A DNA stretch of 27,500 bases from JBKEAJ01 sp047975005 (lineage in GTDB: Bacteria; Bacteroidota; Bacteroidia; Bacteroidales; Prolixibacteraceae), in NCBI GenBank assembly GCA_047975005.1, contig JBKECW010000011.1, positions 1 through 27,500 on the forward strand, written 5' to 3'. Below are positions 1 to 7,078 of the stretch, one piece after another. A model generated the notes under the pieces. That model was not told the DNA's origin. It saw nothing but the letters and a program-made list of their open reading frames with translations, and made no database searches. Made by a program: the position numbers and the translations under genes. Positions within the stretch are counted from its first letter, which is position 1. The number at the start of each line of letters is the position of its first letter.

Positions 1-246
1 GCAGATGTACTGCTTATGCACGAATCATTGGCAGGAGAAATTAATCGAGTATTGTCGACGTTGACGGATAGGGAGAGTGATATTGTAAAGATGTTTTTTG
101 GCATTGGTTGTCAGGAAATGACTCTCGAAGAGATTGGGGAAGAGTTTGGTCTGACACGCGAAAGAGTCCGTCAGATAAAAGAAAAAGCAATACGCCGTTT
201 GAGGCATACGTCCAAGAGCAAGCTTCTAAAAAGCTATCTAGTATAA
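1..246 (+). CDS. rpoD: RNA polymerase primary sigma factor RpoD, C-terminal part (5' end outside window)
   Basis: This is the end of the housekeeping sigma factor, which directs RNA polymerase to promoters. The frame is open from base 1, so the gene starts before the window. The visible 81 residues are sigma region 4: an MHESLAGEINRVLSTL segment, the LTDRESDIVKMFFGI helix, then the -35-binding helix-turn-helix TLEEIGEEFGLTRERVRQIK and the basic tail RRLRHTSKSKLLKSYLV. The motif order and tail are typical of the short, highly expressed RpoD of Bacteroidota, whose region 4 recognises the unusual TTTG -33 element seen elsewhere in this window. A strong terminator follows 23 bp after the stop codon. 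The internal ATG at position 16 is not the real start. Confidence 0.96.
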   Translation, partial: ADVLLMHESLAGEINRVLSTLTDRESDIVKMFFGIGCQEMTLEEIGEEFGLTRERVRQIKEKAIRRLRHTSKSKLLKSYLV

Positions 247-269
247 TAATAAAAGATCTTAATCTAGAA

Positions 270-308
270 ATGCCGGATATAAAATCAATATATCCGGCAT
301 TTTTTTTG
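270..308 (+). terminator. Rho-independent terminator of rpoD
   Basis: A perfect 12-bp stem (270-281 with 289-300) and a 7-nt loop is followed directly by a run of eight or nine T. It lies just after the rpoD stop codon and has the standard form of an intrinsic terminator. Confidence 0.93.
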
Positions 309-466
309 CATAGTCTTCTTCTGTATAGTATAATTCAAATTTATCAAGCCATAGGCGCATGGTGATGCGTTCTAACAAATATATGTACTCGTTACTTACC
401 AGTTGCAAATCCGAGAGAAAAAGAGGATACATATGTAACATGTATATTTGATACAAGTGCATAAAG

Positions 467-500
467 ATGTATACAAGCATTGCTAGTTCAGTGTATACAT
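467..500. promoter_or_regulatory. Pair of TGTATACA palindromes (candidate operator)
   Basis: Two exact copies of the 8-bp palindrome, at 468-475 and 492-499, are spaced 24 bp start to start, a little over two helical turns. Such a spacing could let two dimers of a regulator bind on nearly the same DNA face. The link to the XRE protein encoded downstream is inference. Confidence 0.4.
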
Positions 501-577
501 TTCTATTCACTGGAATAATACAGTACAAATATGTATCGCTCGTATTTATACCTAGACTCGAACAAGTTTTTCTTATT

Positions 578-587
578 TTGTATACAA
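578..587. promoter_or_regulatory. TTGTATACAA perfect 10-bp palindrome (candidate operator)
   Basis: This is the most extended exact copy of the repeated palindrome. It lies 655 bp upstream of the XRE start codon and far from any visible promoter, so its role is unclear. Confidence 0.35.
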
Positions 588-976
588 GCTACTCAATCCA
601 TACAATTACTTATTTCTGATGTATCTGCTTACAAGTACCCACTCTGAATAACACATGCAATAGTTCCCTTTATTTATGCATAATAGGCGATATTTCTGAT
701 TGAGCAAGGACTCTTATAAGAAACATTCACCAATTCAAAATAGAGTGTCTAAAGTAAAACTGTAGTTATTTAGTGTAATTTGATGTATATTAGTAGTATA
801 GGTCTTCGTGTAAGCAGAAGAGTGCCCGATAATTAAGAAATAAATACACTTTATATCAAGTTGTGCATTAGTATAGAGTTGTATTGCTCTGGTTATAAGC
901 ATACTGATTAAATGTTAAATTCTTTCTGTACGATTGAGATATTTGAGATGTATTCGATCTTTATTAGCCGCCAGTC

Positions 977-985
977 TGTATACAA
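977..985. promoter_or_regulatory. TGTATACAA site upstream of the XRE promoter (candidate operator)
   Basis: An exact TGTATACA at 977-984 lies about 80 bp upstream of the -33 element at 1065. The position would suit an upstream operator for an autoregulated gene; binding is inferred only from repetition of the motif. Confidence 0.4.
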
Positions 986-1027
986 AAGAAGACGTTGCCG
1001 GATGAGAGGCAAAAGAGTGGCAATACA

Positions 1028-1039
1028 TTTGTGTACAAA
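1028..1039. promoter_or_regulatory. TTTGTGTACAAA near-palindrome next to the XRE promoter (candidate operator)
   Basis: This 12-bp near-perfect palindrome carries the variant core TGTGTACA. The same core appears at the tip of the hairpin beyond the XRE gene (1839-1846). It lies 25 bp upstream of the -33 box, where a bound regulator could touch RNA polymerase. Confidence 0.4.
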
Positions 1040-1064
1040 TTTTGTATAGATATCGATACTCTAT

Positions 1065-1095
1065 TTTGAAATGTAAATTTATTTGTTTAGATTTG
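1065..1095 (+). promoter_or_regulatory. Bacteroidota-type promoter of the XRE regulator gene
   Basis: TTTG at 1065-1068, a 19-bp spacer and TAGATTTG at 1088-1095 match the Bacteroides consensus TTTG / TAnnTTTG exactly. Transcription should begin near 1102, giving a leader of about 130 nt to the ATG at 1233. It also argues that nothing further upstream is needed to express the gene. Confidence 0.75.
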
Positions 1096-1232
1096 TAACG
1101 TGTTTTAGAATTGATATTGGAACACTATTTATCAAACTGATGAAATGATCTAATAAAGCGATAAACCTTGCTTAGACATAAAAAAAAGAACCAGTTATAT
1201 TGGCTATATACAGAACAGAAAAATATAAACAG

Positions 1233-1766
1233 ATGGAAGAAAGATTAGCTAAAATACTAGAGGATAGGGCAATTAGTTCGACTGAATTAGCAAATAGTCT
1301 AGGGATTCAACGCTCTAATGTTTCGCATGTTTTGACTGGGCGCAACAAGCCCAGCTTTTCTTTTATTGAAAAGTTATTGTCTATTTATCCAGACATTAGT
1401 GCTGATTGGCTGATTATGGGTAGTGGGTCTATGTATAAAGCCTCAAATGCAGCAACTCCAAAAGATGATTTGTTAAATATTGCTGATAGTCAGAGTGTTG
1501 CTAATAATACTAGTGTGGAACTAAATTCCTCCAAGTTAAACTTTAATGGAACCGAAATTAAGCAGTCTCTTTCAGCAACTCCTGAGAAGCAGTTAAGTTC
1601 ACCTGTCGAGTCAAAAAGTGAGAGTATTGCAACTGGAGCTGTTAAAAAATCCATTGATAATGACACGCCTAATTCTATGTTTTTGGATAAAGAAAAGGCT
1701 ACTAACAAAGAAATCGACAAGATTGTAATCTTCTATAAGGATAATACCTTTGATCTCTATCAATAG
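1233..1766 (+). CDS. XRE-family helix-turn-helix transcriptional regulator
   Basis: A 177-residue DNA-binding protein. Residues 1-60 form a lambda-repressor-like domain: a helix starting MEERLAKILEDR, the turn around ELANSLGIQRSNVSHVL, then TGRNKPSFSFIEKLLS and the DWLIMGSGSMY segment common in a Bacteroidota XRE family. Residues about 70-155 are a low-complexity Ser/Asn/Lys linker, and the end IVIFYKDNTFDLYQ is the short conserved C-terminal motif of that family. There is no protease domain, so it is not a LexA/CI type. I chose ATG 1233, which aligns with the usual family start and has an A-rich upstream stretch. A TTG at 1200 would add 11 residues. The gene stands alone between two sets of TGTATACA/TGTGTACA palindromes, which suggests autoregulation; its targets are unknown. 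Confidence 0.85.
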   Translation: MEERLAKILEDRAISSTELANSLGIQRSNVSHVLTGRNKPSFSFIEKLLSIYPDISADWLIMGSGSMYKASNAATPKDDLLNIADSQSVANNTSVELNSSKLNFNGTEIKQSLSATPEKQLSSPVESKSESIATGAVKKSIDNDTPNSMFLDKEKATNKEIDKIVIFYKDNTFDLYQ

Positions 1767-1811
1767 TATTGCGCTTGTAATTAGAGTGTTGCGTGTGATT
1801 GATATTAATGG

Positions 1812-1863
1812 TAATACACAAACGGTCTTGTATACATTTGTGTACAAGACCGTTTGTGTATTA
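1812..1863. terminator. Very long hairpin between convergent genes; bidirectional terminator and possible operator
   Basis: A perfect 21-bp inverted repeat (1812-1832 with 1843-1863), extendable inward by a few pairs, leaves almost no loop. It lies between the convergent XRE and sucD genes, where a two-way terminator is expected, although the T-tract is weak on both sides. Its centre holds TGTATACA (1829-1836) beside TGTGTACA (1839-1846), the same cores found upstream of the XRE gene. It may therefore also be a double operator. Confidence 0.7.
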
Positions 1864-1902
1864 TTTATGCACTTGTCAGTGTGCTTGATTGTTTTATTGA
1901 TC

Positions 1903-2769
1903 TTACATAATCCTTTTTAATATTTCTGGTATTTCTGATGGGATGTTAGCTACCTCGACTCCACATTCTTTTAAGGTTGTTATTTTGCTTTCAGCAGTAC
2001 CTTCTCCGCCAGATATAATTGCTCCGGCGTGCCCCATGCGCTTGCCTTTGGGAGCAGTCTGACCGGCGATAAAGCTGACAACAGGCTTGCTGACATTTGA
2101 TTTTATGAAGCGAGCTGCTTCTTCTTCTGCATCTCCGCCAATCTCGCCAATCATGACAATAGCATCGGTGTCAGGGTCATTCTCAAACATATATAGTAAG
2201 TCTTTGAAATAAAGCCCTGCGACTGGATCTCCTCCTATTCCGATGCAAGTTGACTGACCTATTTCATATTCAGTGAGTAGGTTTACCACCTCATAAGTTA
2301 GTGTTCCACTTCTAGATATTAGCCCAACCCTCCCTTTTTTGAATATTGCTCCGGGGAGAATACCTATAAGCGACTCTTCTACGGTAATAAGTCCTGGGCA
2401 GTTGGCTCCGATAAGCATTGTGCCATTGCGTTTAAATATGGAATTTACCCTCATCATGTCAATCACCGGTATATTTTCGCTGATGACGACAACAAGGCCT
2501 ATGCCTGCACAAGATGCTTCGATTGCCGCATCGGCTGCAAATTTTGCAGGAACAAATACAATTGATGTATCAGCACCAGTCTCGGCTACAGCCTCTTCAA
2601 CTCCGTTAAAAATCGGAATTCCGTCTTGATTTTGTCCTCCCTTGCCTGGAGATACGCCGGCAACGATTTGTGTGCCATACATCTTCATCTTTGAAGAGTG
2701 GAAAGCTCCGTCTCTTCCAGTAATTCCTTGAACTACAACTTTTGTGTTTTTATTTATTAGTATGCTCAT
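1903..2769 (-). CDS. sucD: Succinyl-CoA synthetase (ADP-forming) alpha subunit
   Basis: With SucC this enzyme interconverts succinyl-CoA and succinate with substrate-level ATP formation in the cytoplasm. The 288 residues match the usual alpha-subunit length. Visible features are the N-terminal CoA-binding Rossmann fold with GITGRDGAFHSS (15-26), the ligase segment with GANCPGL and ISRSGTLTYE, and the phosphohistidine loop KRMGHAGAIISGG with His247. It starts 10 bp after the sucC stop, so the two subunits are co-transcribed. In Bacteroidales this step also feeds the succinate-propionate route. The ATG at 2769 fits the family N-terminus (MSILINKNTKVVVQGITG). Confidence 0.98.
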   Translation of the reverse strand: MSILINKNTKVVVQGITGRDGAFHSSKMKMYGTQIVAGVSPGKGGQNQDGIPIFNGVEEAVAETGADTSIVFVPAKFAADAAIEASCAGIGLVVVISENIPVIDMMRVNSIFKRNGTMLIGANCPGLITVEESLIGILPGAIFKKGRVGLISRSGTLTYEVVNLLTEYEIGQSTCIGIGGDPVAGLYFKDLLYMFENDPDTDAIVMIGEIGGDAEEEAARFIKSNVSKPVVSFIAGQTAPKGKRMGHAGAIISGGEGTAESKITTLKECGVEVANIPSEIPEILKRIM

Positions 2770-2779
2770 TATTAGTTGT

Positions 2780-3916
2780 TTAGTTGTTGTTTGCTAGTTC
2801 TATTGCTCTTTTTGCTGCTTCTTCCATGCTTAATACTGTTTCCAGTCCTTTCTCTTTCAAAATGTTAAGCCCTTCTTGAGAATTTGTCCCCGACAGCCTT
2901 ACCACTATTGGTATTTTACAATCTATTGTACTCAGAGCTTCTATTAATCCTTTAGCGACATCATCACAGCGAGTTATGCCCCCAAATATATTAATCATCA
3001 GAGACTTAACGTTTTTATCGCTAAGGATAATATTCATCGCATCTACCACTTTCTTGGGGTTGGAGCTGCCTCCGATGTCGAGAAAATTTGCGGGATTGCC
3101 ACCAAAATGCTTTATAACGTCCATTGTGGTCATTGCAAGTCCGGCCCCGTTTACCATGCATCCTATTTCACCATTTAGCCTTATAAAAGATAAGCCTTTA
3201 TCTTTTGCACTAAGCTCAATTTTCTCGTCTTCGTCGGGTTCTCGCATTTTTTCAATGTCGATTTGTCTATAAAGAGCATTCTCGTCAAAATTCATCTTGC
3301 CGTCTATGGCATACAGATTGCCATTGGGCGTTTGTATAAGAGGATTTACCTCTGCAAGCGTAGCGTCTTTATCGGTATATAGTTTATAAAGTTTTGTGAC
3401 TATGTTGACAAATTGATTTACTAGTTTTGAATCATCGAAAATAGAATATGCAATATCTCGAATCTGAAATGGAAATATTCCAATTAATGGGTCTATGTCA
3501 AGTTTTATTATTTTGTCTGGGGTGTTTTTTGCCACGTCTTCGATGTCTACACCTCCTTCAGCACTTACCATAAGAGTTATATTCTTGCTGTTTCGGTTGT
3601 TGATAAAGCCTAGGTAAAACTCTCGTTCAATATCCTTTGCTGGAGTAACAAGAACTTTGTCGACTTCATACCCTTTGATATCCATGCCTAATATTTTGCA
3701 GACAACCTCGTTAAGCTCTTCGGCATTAAAAGCCAGTTTGACACCGCCTGCCTTACCTCGTCCTCCTGTATGTACCTGAGCTTTAATCACTACGGGGAAT
3801 CCGTATTTTTCGGCAGCCTCTTTTGCCTCAGCGAGTGTGTGGCATAATGAACTTGATGGAACAGGCATCTGATACTCGACAAACAGAGCTCTGGCCTGAT
3901 ATTCATGTATTTTCAT
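2780..3916 (-). CDS. sucC: Succinyl-CoA synthetase (ADP-forming) beta subunit
   Basis: The 378-residue nucleotide-binding subunit, with an ATP-grasp domain (about residues 1-240: MKIHEYQARALF, VIKAQVHTGGRGKAGGVKLA, AEVNPL) followed by the CoA-ligase domain (NFLDIGGSSNPKKV, MINIFGGITRCDDVAKG, VVRLSGTN). I chose ATG 3916, which gives the universal MKIHEYQ start; a TTG three codons earlier is in frame but unlikely. It is the first gene of a sucC-sucD operon read leftward from the promoter at 3979-4009, with a leader of roughly 55 nt. All family motifs are intact. Confidence 0.98.
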   Translation of the reverse strand: MKIHEYQARALFVEYQMPVPSSSLCHTLAEAKEAAEKYGFPVVIKAQVHTGGRGKAGGVKLAFNAEELNEVVCKILGMDIKGYEVDKVLVTPAKDIEREFYLGFINNRNSKNITLMVSAEGGVDIEDVAKNTPDKIIKLDIDPLIGIFPFQIRDIAYSIFDDSKLVNQFVNIVTKLYKLYTDKDATLAEVNPLIQTPNGNLYAIDGKMNFDENALYRQIDIEKMREPDEDEKIELSAKDKGLSFIRLNGEIGCMVNGAGLAMTTMDVIKHFGGNPANFLDIGGSSNPKKVVDAMNIILSDKNVKSLMINIFGGITRCDDVAKGLIEALSTIDCKIPIVVRLSGTNSQEGLNILKEKGLETVLSMEEAAKRAIELANNN

Positions 3917-3978
3917 AATGAACAAGTTTTTGTTATGAGTTTGTATTTTCTCATGTTTAAAAATAAAAGAACTAATTG

Positions 3979-4009
3979 TAAAGGTATTTTTTTTATTTGG
4001 AAAATCAAA
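3979..4009 (-). promoter_or_regulatory. Promoter of sucCD
   Basis: Read on the minus strand, TTTG (4009-4006), a 19-bp spacer and TACCTTTA (3986-3979) match the Bacteroides promoter consensus except for the last base of the -7 box. It is directly adjacent to, and overlaps, the kdsD promoter on the other strand. Confidence 0.6.
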
Positions 4010-4021
4010 TTCGTATCTTTG
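3991..4021 (+). promoter_or_regulatory. Promoter of kdsD
   Basis: TATCTTTG at 4014-4021 is a perfect TAnnTTTG -7 element; the -33 position (3991-3994) reads TTTT. Transcription would begin about 10 nt before the ATG at 4037, so the longer frame that opens at 3905 cannot be translated from this promoter. Confidence 0.6.
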
Positions 4022-4036
4022 AGAAAAATTTATTTG

Positions 4037-4639
4037 ATGTTAGAAAAAATCGAAAAAACAATAGAGCAAGAAGTAAATGCAGTTAAGAATATACCTATAT
4101 CCAATAGTTACGAACAGGTTGTAGACATACTGTGTAAGCGCATACATGAAGATGGTGGTAAAATTGTTGCAAGTGGAGTTGGTAAGGCAGGGCAAATAGC
4201 ACTGAATATGGCTACCACATTTAGCTCTACAGGAACACCTGCAATTTTTTTGCATCCTACAGAGGCTCAGCATGGCGACTTGGGAGTAATGCAAAAAAAT
4301 GATGTGCTGCTTGCAGTTTCTAATTCGGGTAAAACTCGTGAAATTTTAGAGTTAATACCATTGGCAAAGCGATTGATACCTGGAATGCCTATTATTGCTA
4401 TTACCAGCAATGAAGAGTCAGAGTTGGCTGAATTGGCAGACATTGTCTTGTTGACAGGAAATCCTAAGGAAGTCTGTAGACTAGGATTAACGCCATCGGC
4501 ATCAATGACTGTTATGAACGTGATAGGAGACATACTGGTGGTTTTGATGAGTGATCGAATTGGTTTTTCCCATGAGGATTATTCAAAGCGACACCACGGT
4601 GGGTATCTTGGTTCAAAAGCAAGAGAGAGTATTAGTTAG
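4037..4639 (+). CDS. kdsD: Arabinose-5-phosphate isomerase, SIS domain only (KdsD type)
   Basis: Predicted to convert ribulose-5-phosphate to arabinose-5-phosphate, the first committed step to Kdo in lipopolysaccharide. The 200 residues are one SIS domain: GVGKAGQIALNMATTFSSTGTP, HPTEAQHGDLGV, SNSGKTREI, KEVCRLGLTPSAS and HHGGYLG. Against E. coli KdsD recalled from memory, the four catalytic residues K59, E111, E152 and H193 line up with K50, E102, E145 and H186 here. The two C-terminal CBS domains of the E. coli enzyme are absent, as in the characterised Bacteroides fragilis enzyme. The start at 4037 is preferred over an in-frame ATG at 3905 because the extra 44 residues look like translated non-coding DNA and the promoter lies inside them. 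It is divergent from sucC. Confidence 0.85.
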   Translation: MLEKIEKTIEQEVNAVKNIPISNSYEQVVDILCKRIHEDGGKIVASGVGKAGQIALNMATTFSSTGTPAIFLHPTEAQHGDLGVMQKNDVLLAVSNSGKTREILELIPLAKRLIPGMPIIAITSNEESELAELADIVLLTGNPKEVCRLGLTPSASMTVMNVIGDILVVLMSDRIGFSHEDYSKRHHGGYLGSKARESIS

Positions 4640-4690
4640 TAATAGCAGAAAGTTCTGTGTGTAGTATAGAATGTGATGCAACATATTGTT

Positions 4691-4707
4691 TGTCATAATA
4701 AATGACA
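4691..4707. other. Small hairpin between kdsD and the next gene
   Basis: TGTCAT (4691-4696) and ATGACA (4702-4707) form a 6-bp stem with a 5-nt loop about 50 bp after the kdsD stop. There is no T-run, so it is at best a weak terminator or RNA-processing site. Confidence 0.3.
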
Positions 4708-4759
4708 GACTTGCTTTCTAAAAATGTTTAATAGTCGGCAGACTTTATAATAATAACAC

Positions 4760-5305
4760 ATGATATTGGATAGTCAAAATACAATCGGTCTAGTGATAGA
4801 CCTTCAGGAGCGCATTGTTTCTGCTATGAGTAACCGTGACGAGGTGTTGGCAAATAGTGCTAAGCTCGTGTCCGGATTGAATATACTCGGCATAGAGTGC
4901 CTTGTAAGTCAGCAGTATACAAAAGGTTTAGGAGATACATTATCAGAGATAAGCAGTATCTTTCAGCAGTTTAGTTTTATAGACAAAAAGGAGTTTAGCT
5001 GCATGCAGAACAAGGAGTTTGGCGAAAAGTTAAAGGCAAATTCCGGAATTAAAAATATTATTATTTGCGGAGTTGAGGCTCACGTGTGTGTATTGCAGAC
5101 TGCCGTAGACTTGAAGCAGGCAGACTACAATCCGATAGTTGTAGTAGATTGTATTGACTCGCGACGAAGCTATGACAAAACGTATGCCATAGAGCGTTTT
5201 AAGCACGAGGGTATACATCTTGCAACGTATGAGTCAGTGCTGTTTGAAATTGTTAAAACCGCTGGTCATGATAGGTTTAGAGATATTTCAAAGTTGATAA
5301 AGTGA
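4760..5305 (+). CDS. Isochorismatase-fold cysteine hydrolase (YcaC/ISOC type)
   Basis: A 181-residue cytoplasmic hydrolase of the nicotinamidase/isochorismatase superfamily. The catalytic triad is visible: Asp14 in VIDLQE, a lysine in DKKEFS (K76 or K77), and the nucleophile Cys110 in CGVEAHVCVLQTAVDL, preceded by the usual cis-peptide region. The GVEAHVCV form and the SRRSYDKTYAIERF region are closer to the YcaC/ISOC1-2 group than to true nicotinamidases. The substrate cannot be told from sequence; members act on amides or isochorismate-like compounds, and many are uncharacterised. It lies 120 bp after kdsD and 45 bp before the hexosaminidase on the same strand, with no clear promoter of its own. 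Confidence 0.88.
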   Translation: MILDSQNTIGLVIDLQERIVSAMSNRDEVLANSAKLVSGLNILGIECLVSQQYTKGLGDTLSEISSIFQQFSFIDKKEFSCMQNKEFGEKLKANSGIKNIIICGVEAHVCVLQTAVDLKQADYNPIVVVDCIDSRRSYDKTYAIERFKHEGIHLATYESVLFEIVKTAGHDRFRDISKLIK

Positions 5306-5350
5306 TTTTTATCATTAGGAGAAGAAATCAAACAAATTAATATAAATAAA

Positions 5351-6958
5351 ATGAAATTTCAGAATTTATTAGTATTGGCTATTATCCTTTTAGGTATGAC
5401 CTTTACGGCGTGTCAGCCTGAGCAGATCGCAAGCGGGGTCAGTATTGTTCCTGCACCACAGCAGGTCCAGATGCAGAAGGGTAGCATTCAGCTAAAACAG
5501 GAAATCGGTGTAAGTGCACAAGGAAAGGGATTGTCGGAAGTTGTTGCTGTCTTCAATGAGGAGCTGAAAAAGTATACATCCTTTTCGGCAATTGAAAGTG
5601 CCGAAGGCGTGCAAGTCTATTTGGACTTGTCGTTAAATTCTTCAAATTCAGAGGCCTATGCTTTGAGTATTACTAAGAAGGATATTAAAATAACAGCTTC
5701 TAGTCAAGCGGGAGCATTCTACGGATTGCAAAGTCTTTTGCAGATAATAATAAACAGCGACAATGGCAAGTTGCCTTGTGTTGAGATAAGCGATGCGCCA
5801 CGTTATGAGTGGAGAGGATTTATGCTAGACGAGTCTAGGCACTTCTTTGGTAAAGAAGAAGTCAAACTTCTATTAGACATGATGTCATTACAAAAGATGA
5901 ACAAATTTCATTGGCATCTTACCGACTCGCCGGGATGGAGAATTGAAATTAAGAAATACCCTTTGCTTGCAACAGTAGGAGGCAAAGGTAATAACACCTT
6001 TGCAGATGCACCTGCAAAGTTCTATACCCAAGAAGAAATAAAAGAAATTGTAGCCTATGCAGGCGAACGATTTATAGAGGTAATCCCAGAGATTGATATG
6101 CCGGGACATGCAGCAGCAGCTGTTCGTGCTTATCCGGAGTTTGATGGTGGAGGCTCTGCGCAACATCCTAATTTCACATTTCACCCTGCTAAAGAGGGGA
6201 CATATCAGTTTTTGACAGATATATTGAGAGAAGTTTCTTTGCTGTTTCCTTCCAAATATATACATATTGGCGGAGATGAAGTGCATTTTGGCAATCAGCA
6301 GTGGGCAAAATTCCCAGAAGTGAAGGCTCTAATGAAAAAAGAGAATATGAAGAGCTTGGTTGACGTGGAGCATTATTTCTTGCATCGTATGGCAGACTCT
6401 ATCAAGCAGTTGAATAAAACTGTGTTGGCATGGGATGAAGTGATAACCGCAGGGTTAAGCAATGACAATACGGTGGTGATGTGGTGGAGACATGACAGAA
6501 AGCAGTTATTAAAAAATGCCATTGAAAAAAACTACAAAGTGATAATGTGTCCTCGTAGACCTTTATACTTCGATTTTGTACAGCATGATTCACATACTGA
6601 TGGTCGACGTTGGGGCGGTTTTTGTCCTGTCGAAGACGTTTATGCATTTCCTAATGATACTATGACAGGAGGCAATAGTTATGAGAGCCCTATGGTGATA
6701 GGAGTGCAGGCTAACGCATGGACAGAAGTTATACATACGACTGAGAGACTTGAATTTATGACTTTCCCACGCCTTTCGGCATTGGCAGAATCGGCATGGA
6801 CAGAAGATGCAAGCAAGGACTCGGCAAATTTTAATGACAGATTAAAACAAATGTTTAATCTGTGGGACAAGATGGATATTAGTTATTTTAATCCATTTGA
6901 TGTAGAAAGCACTCCGGAAATAAAAGGACCTAAGAAAGGGGAGTGGTTTGACCAATAG
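5351..6958 (+). CDS. Beta-N-acetylhexosaminidase, GH20, lipoprotein
   Basis: A glycoside hydrolase that removes terminal N-acetylglucosamine or N-acetylgalactosamine from glycans. The 535 residues begin with a lipoprotein signal (LLGMTFTAC, lipidated Cys21), so it is anchored in the periplasm or on the surface. A GH20b domain (about 30-145, with SIVPAPQQVQ) precedes the TIM barrel, which shows GFMLDESRHFFGKEE, KFHWHLTDSPGWRIEI (186-200), PEIDMPGH (246-253), and the catalytic Asp309-Glu310 pair in HIGGDEVHFG. The C-terminal GVQANAWTE and FPRLSALAESAWT motifs are also present. In this family the substrate N-acetyl group acts as nucleophile, helped by that Asp-Glu pair. It ends with a terminator. 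No polysaccharide-utilisation regulators are next to it. Confidence 0.96.
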   Translation: MKFQNLLVLAIILLGMTFTACQPEQIASGVSIVPAPQQVQMQKGSIQLKQEIGVSAQGKGLSEVVAVFNEELKKYTSFSAIESAEGVQVYLDLSLNSSNSEAYALSITKKDIKITASSQAGAFYGLQSLLQIIINSDNGKLPCVEISDAPRYEWRGFMLDESRHFFGKEEVKLLLDMMSLQKMNKFHWHLTDSPGWRIEIKKYPLLATVGGKGNNTFADAPAKFYTQEEIKEIVAYAGERFIEVIPEIDMPGHAAAAVRAYPEFDGGGSAQHPNFTFHPAKEGTYQFLTDILREVSLLFPSKYIHIGGDEVHFGNQQWAKFPEVKALMKKENMKSLVDVEHYFLHRMADSIKQLNKTVLAWDEVITAGLSNDNTVVMWWRHDRKQLLKNAIEKNYKVIMCPRRPLYFDFVQHDSHTDGRRWGGFCPVEDVYAFPNDTMTGGNSYESPMVIGVQANAWTEVIHTTERLEFMTFPRLSALAESAWTEDASKDSANFNDRLKQMFNLWDKMDISYFNPFDVESTPEIKGPKKGEWFDQ

Positions 6959-6988
6959 TTAGAGACAATAGCTCTTCTTCTTAGTAGT

Positions 6989-7034
6989 AAACTTGCTATT
7001 GCCCAATATATACAGTAATAGCAAGTTTTTTTTT
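6989..7034 (+). terminator. Rho-independent terminator after the hexosaminidase gene
   Basis: An 11-bp perfect stem (6990-7000 with 7017-7027) with a 16-nt loop is followed by a run of T. It separates the hexosaminidase transcript from hisCB. Confidence 0.88.
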
Positions 7035-7078
7035 ATTAGATATAGCAACGTTTATCTGTTTCCCCAAAATAAAAATAA

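Larger units (their letters stand above)
309..1064. other. Long gene-poor intergenic region with repeated TGTATACA palindromes
   Basis: No convincing coding sequence lies between the rpoD terminator and the promoter of the XRE regulator. The region is very AT-rich. It contains exact TGTATACA octamers at 468-475, 492-499, 579-586 and 977-984, the variant TGTGTACA at 1030-1037, and looser relatives such as TTGATACAAG near 449. A small hairpin (TTGCC at 995-999 with GGCAA at 1008-1012) sits near the right end. An 89-codon open frame on the minus strand (259-528) crosses the rpoD terminator and matches nothing I recognise. Inference: the region is mainly regulatory, or contains a decayed gene. 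Confidence 0.6.

Noticed and set aside
259..528. 89-codon minus-strand frame near rpoD
   Set aside because: It runs through the perfect rpoD terminator stem, has no promoter or recognised family, and its composition follows the AT-rich DNA. It is kept only as a possible decayed gene.
468..1037. Palindrome cluster as a CRISPR array or replication origin
   Set aside because: The copies are short and unevenly spaced, without conserved repeats and spacers. There are no DnaA boxes recognised and no dnaA or cas genes nearby.
3905..4036. 44-residue N-terminal extension of kdsD
   Set aside because: It overlaps the sucC start and contains both promoters; the SIS family begins at the later ATG.
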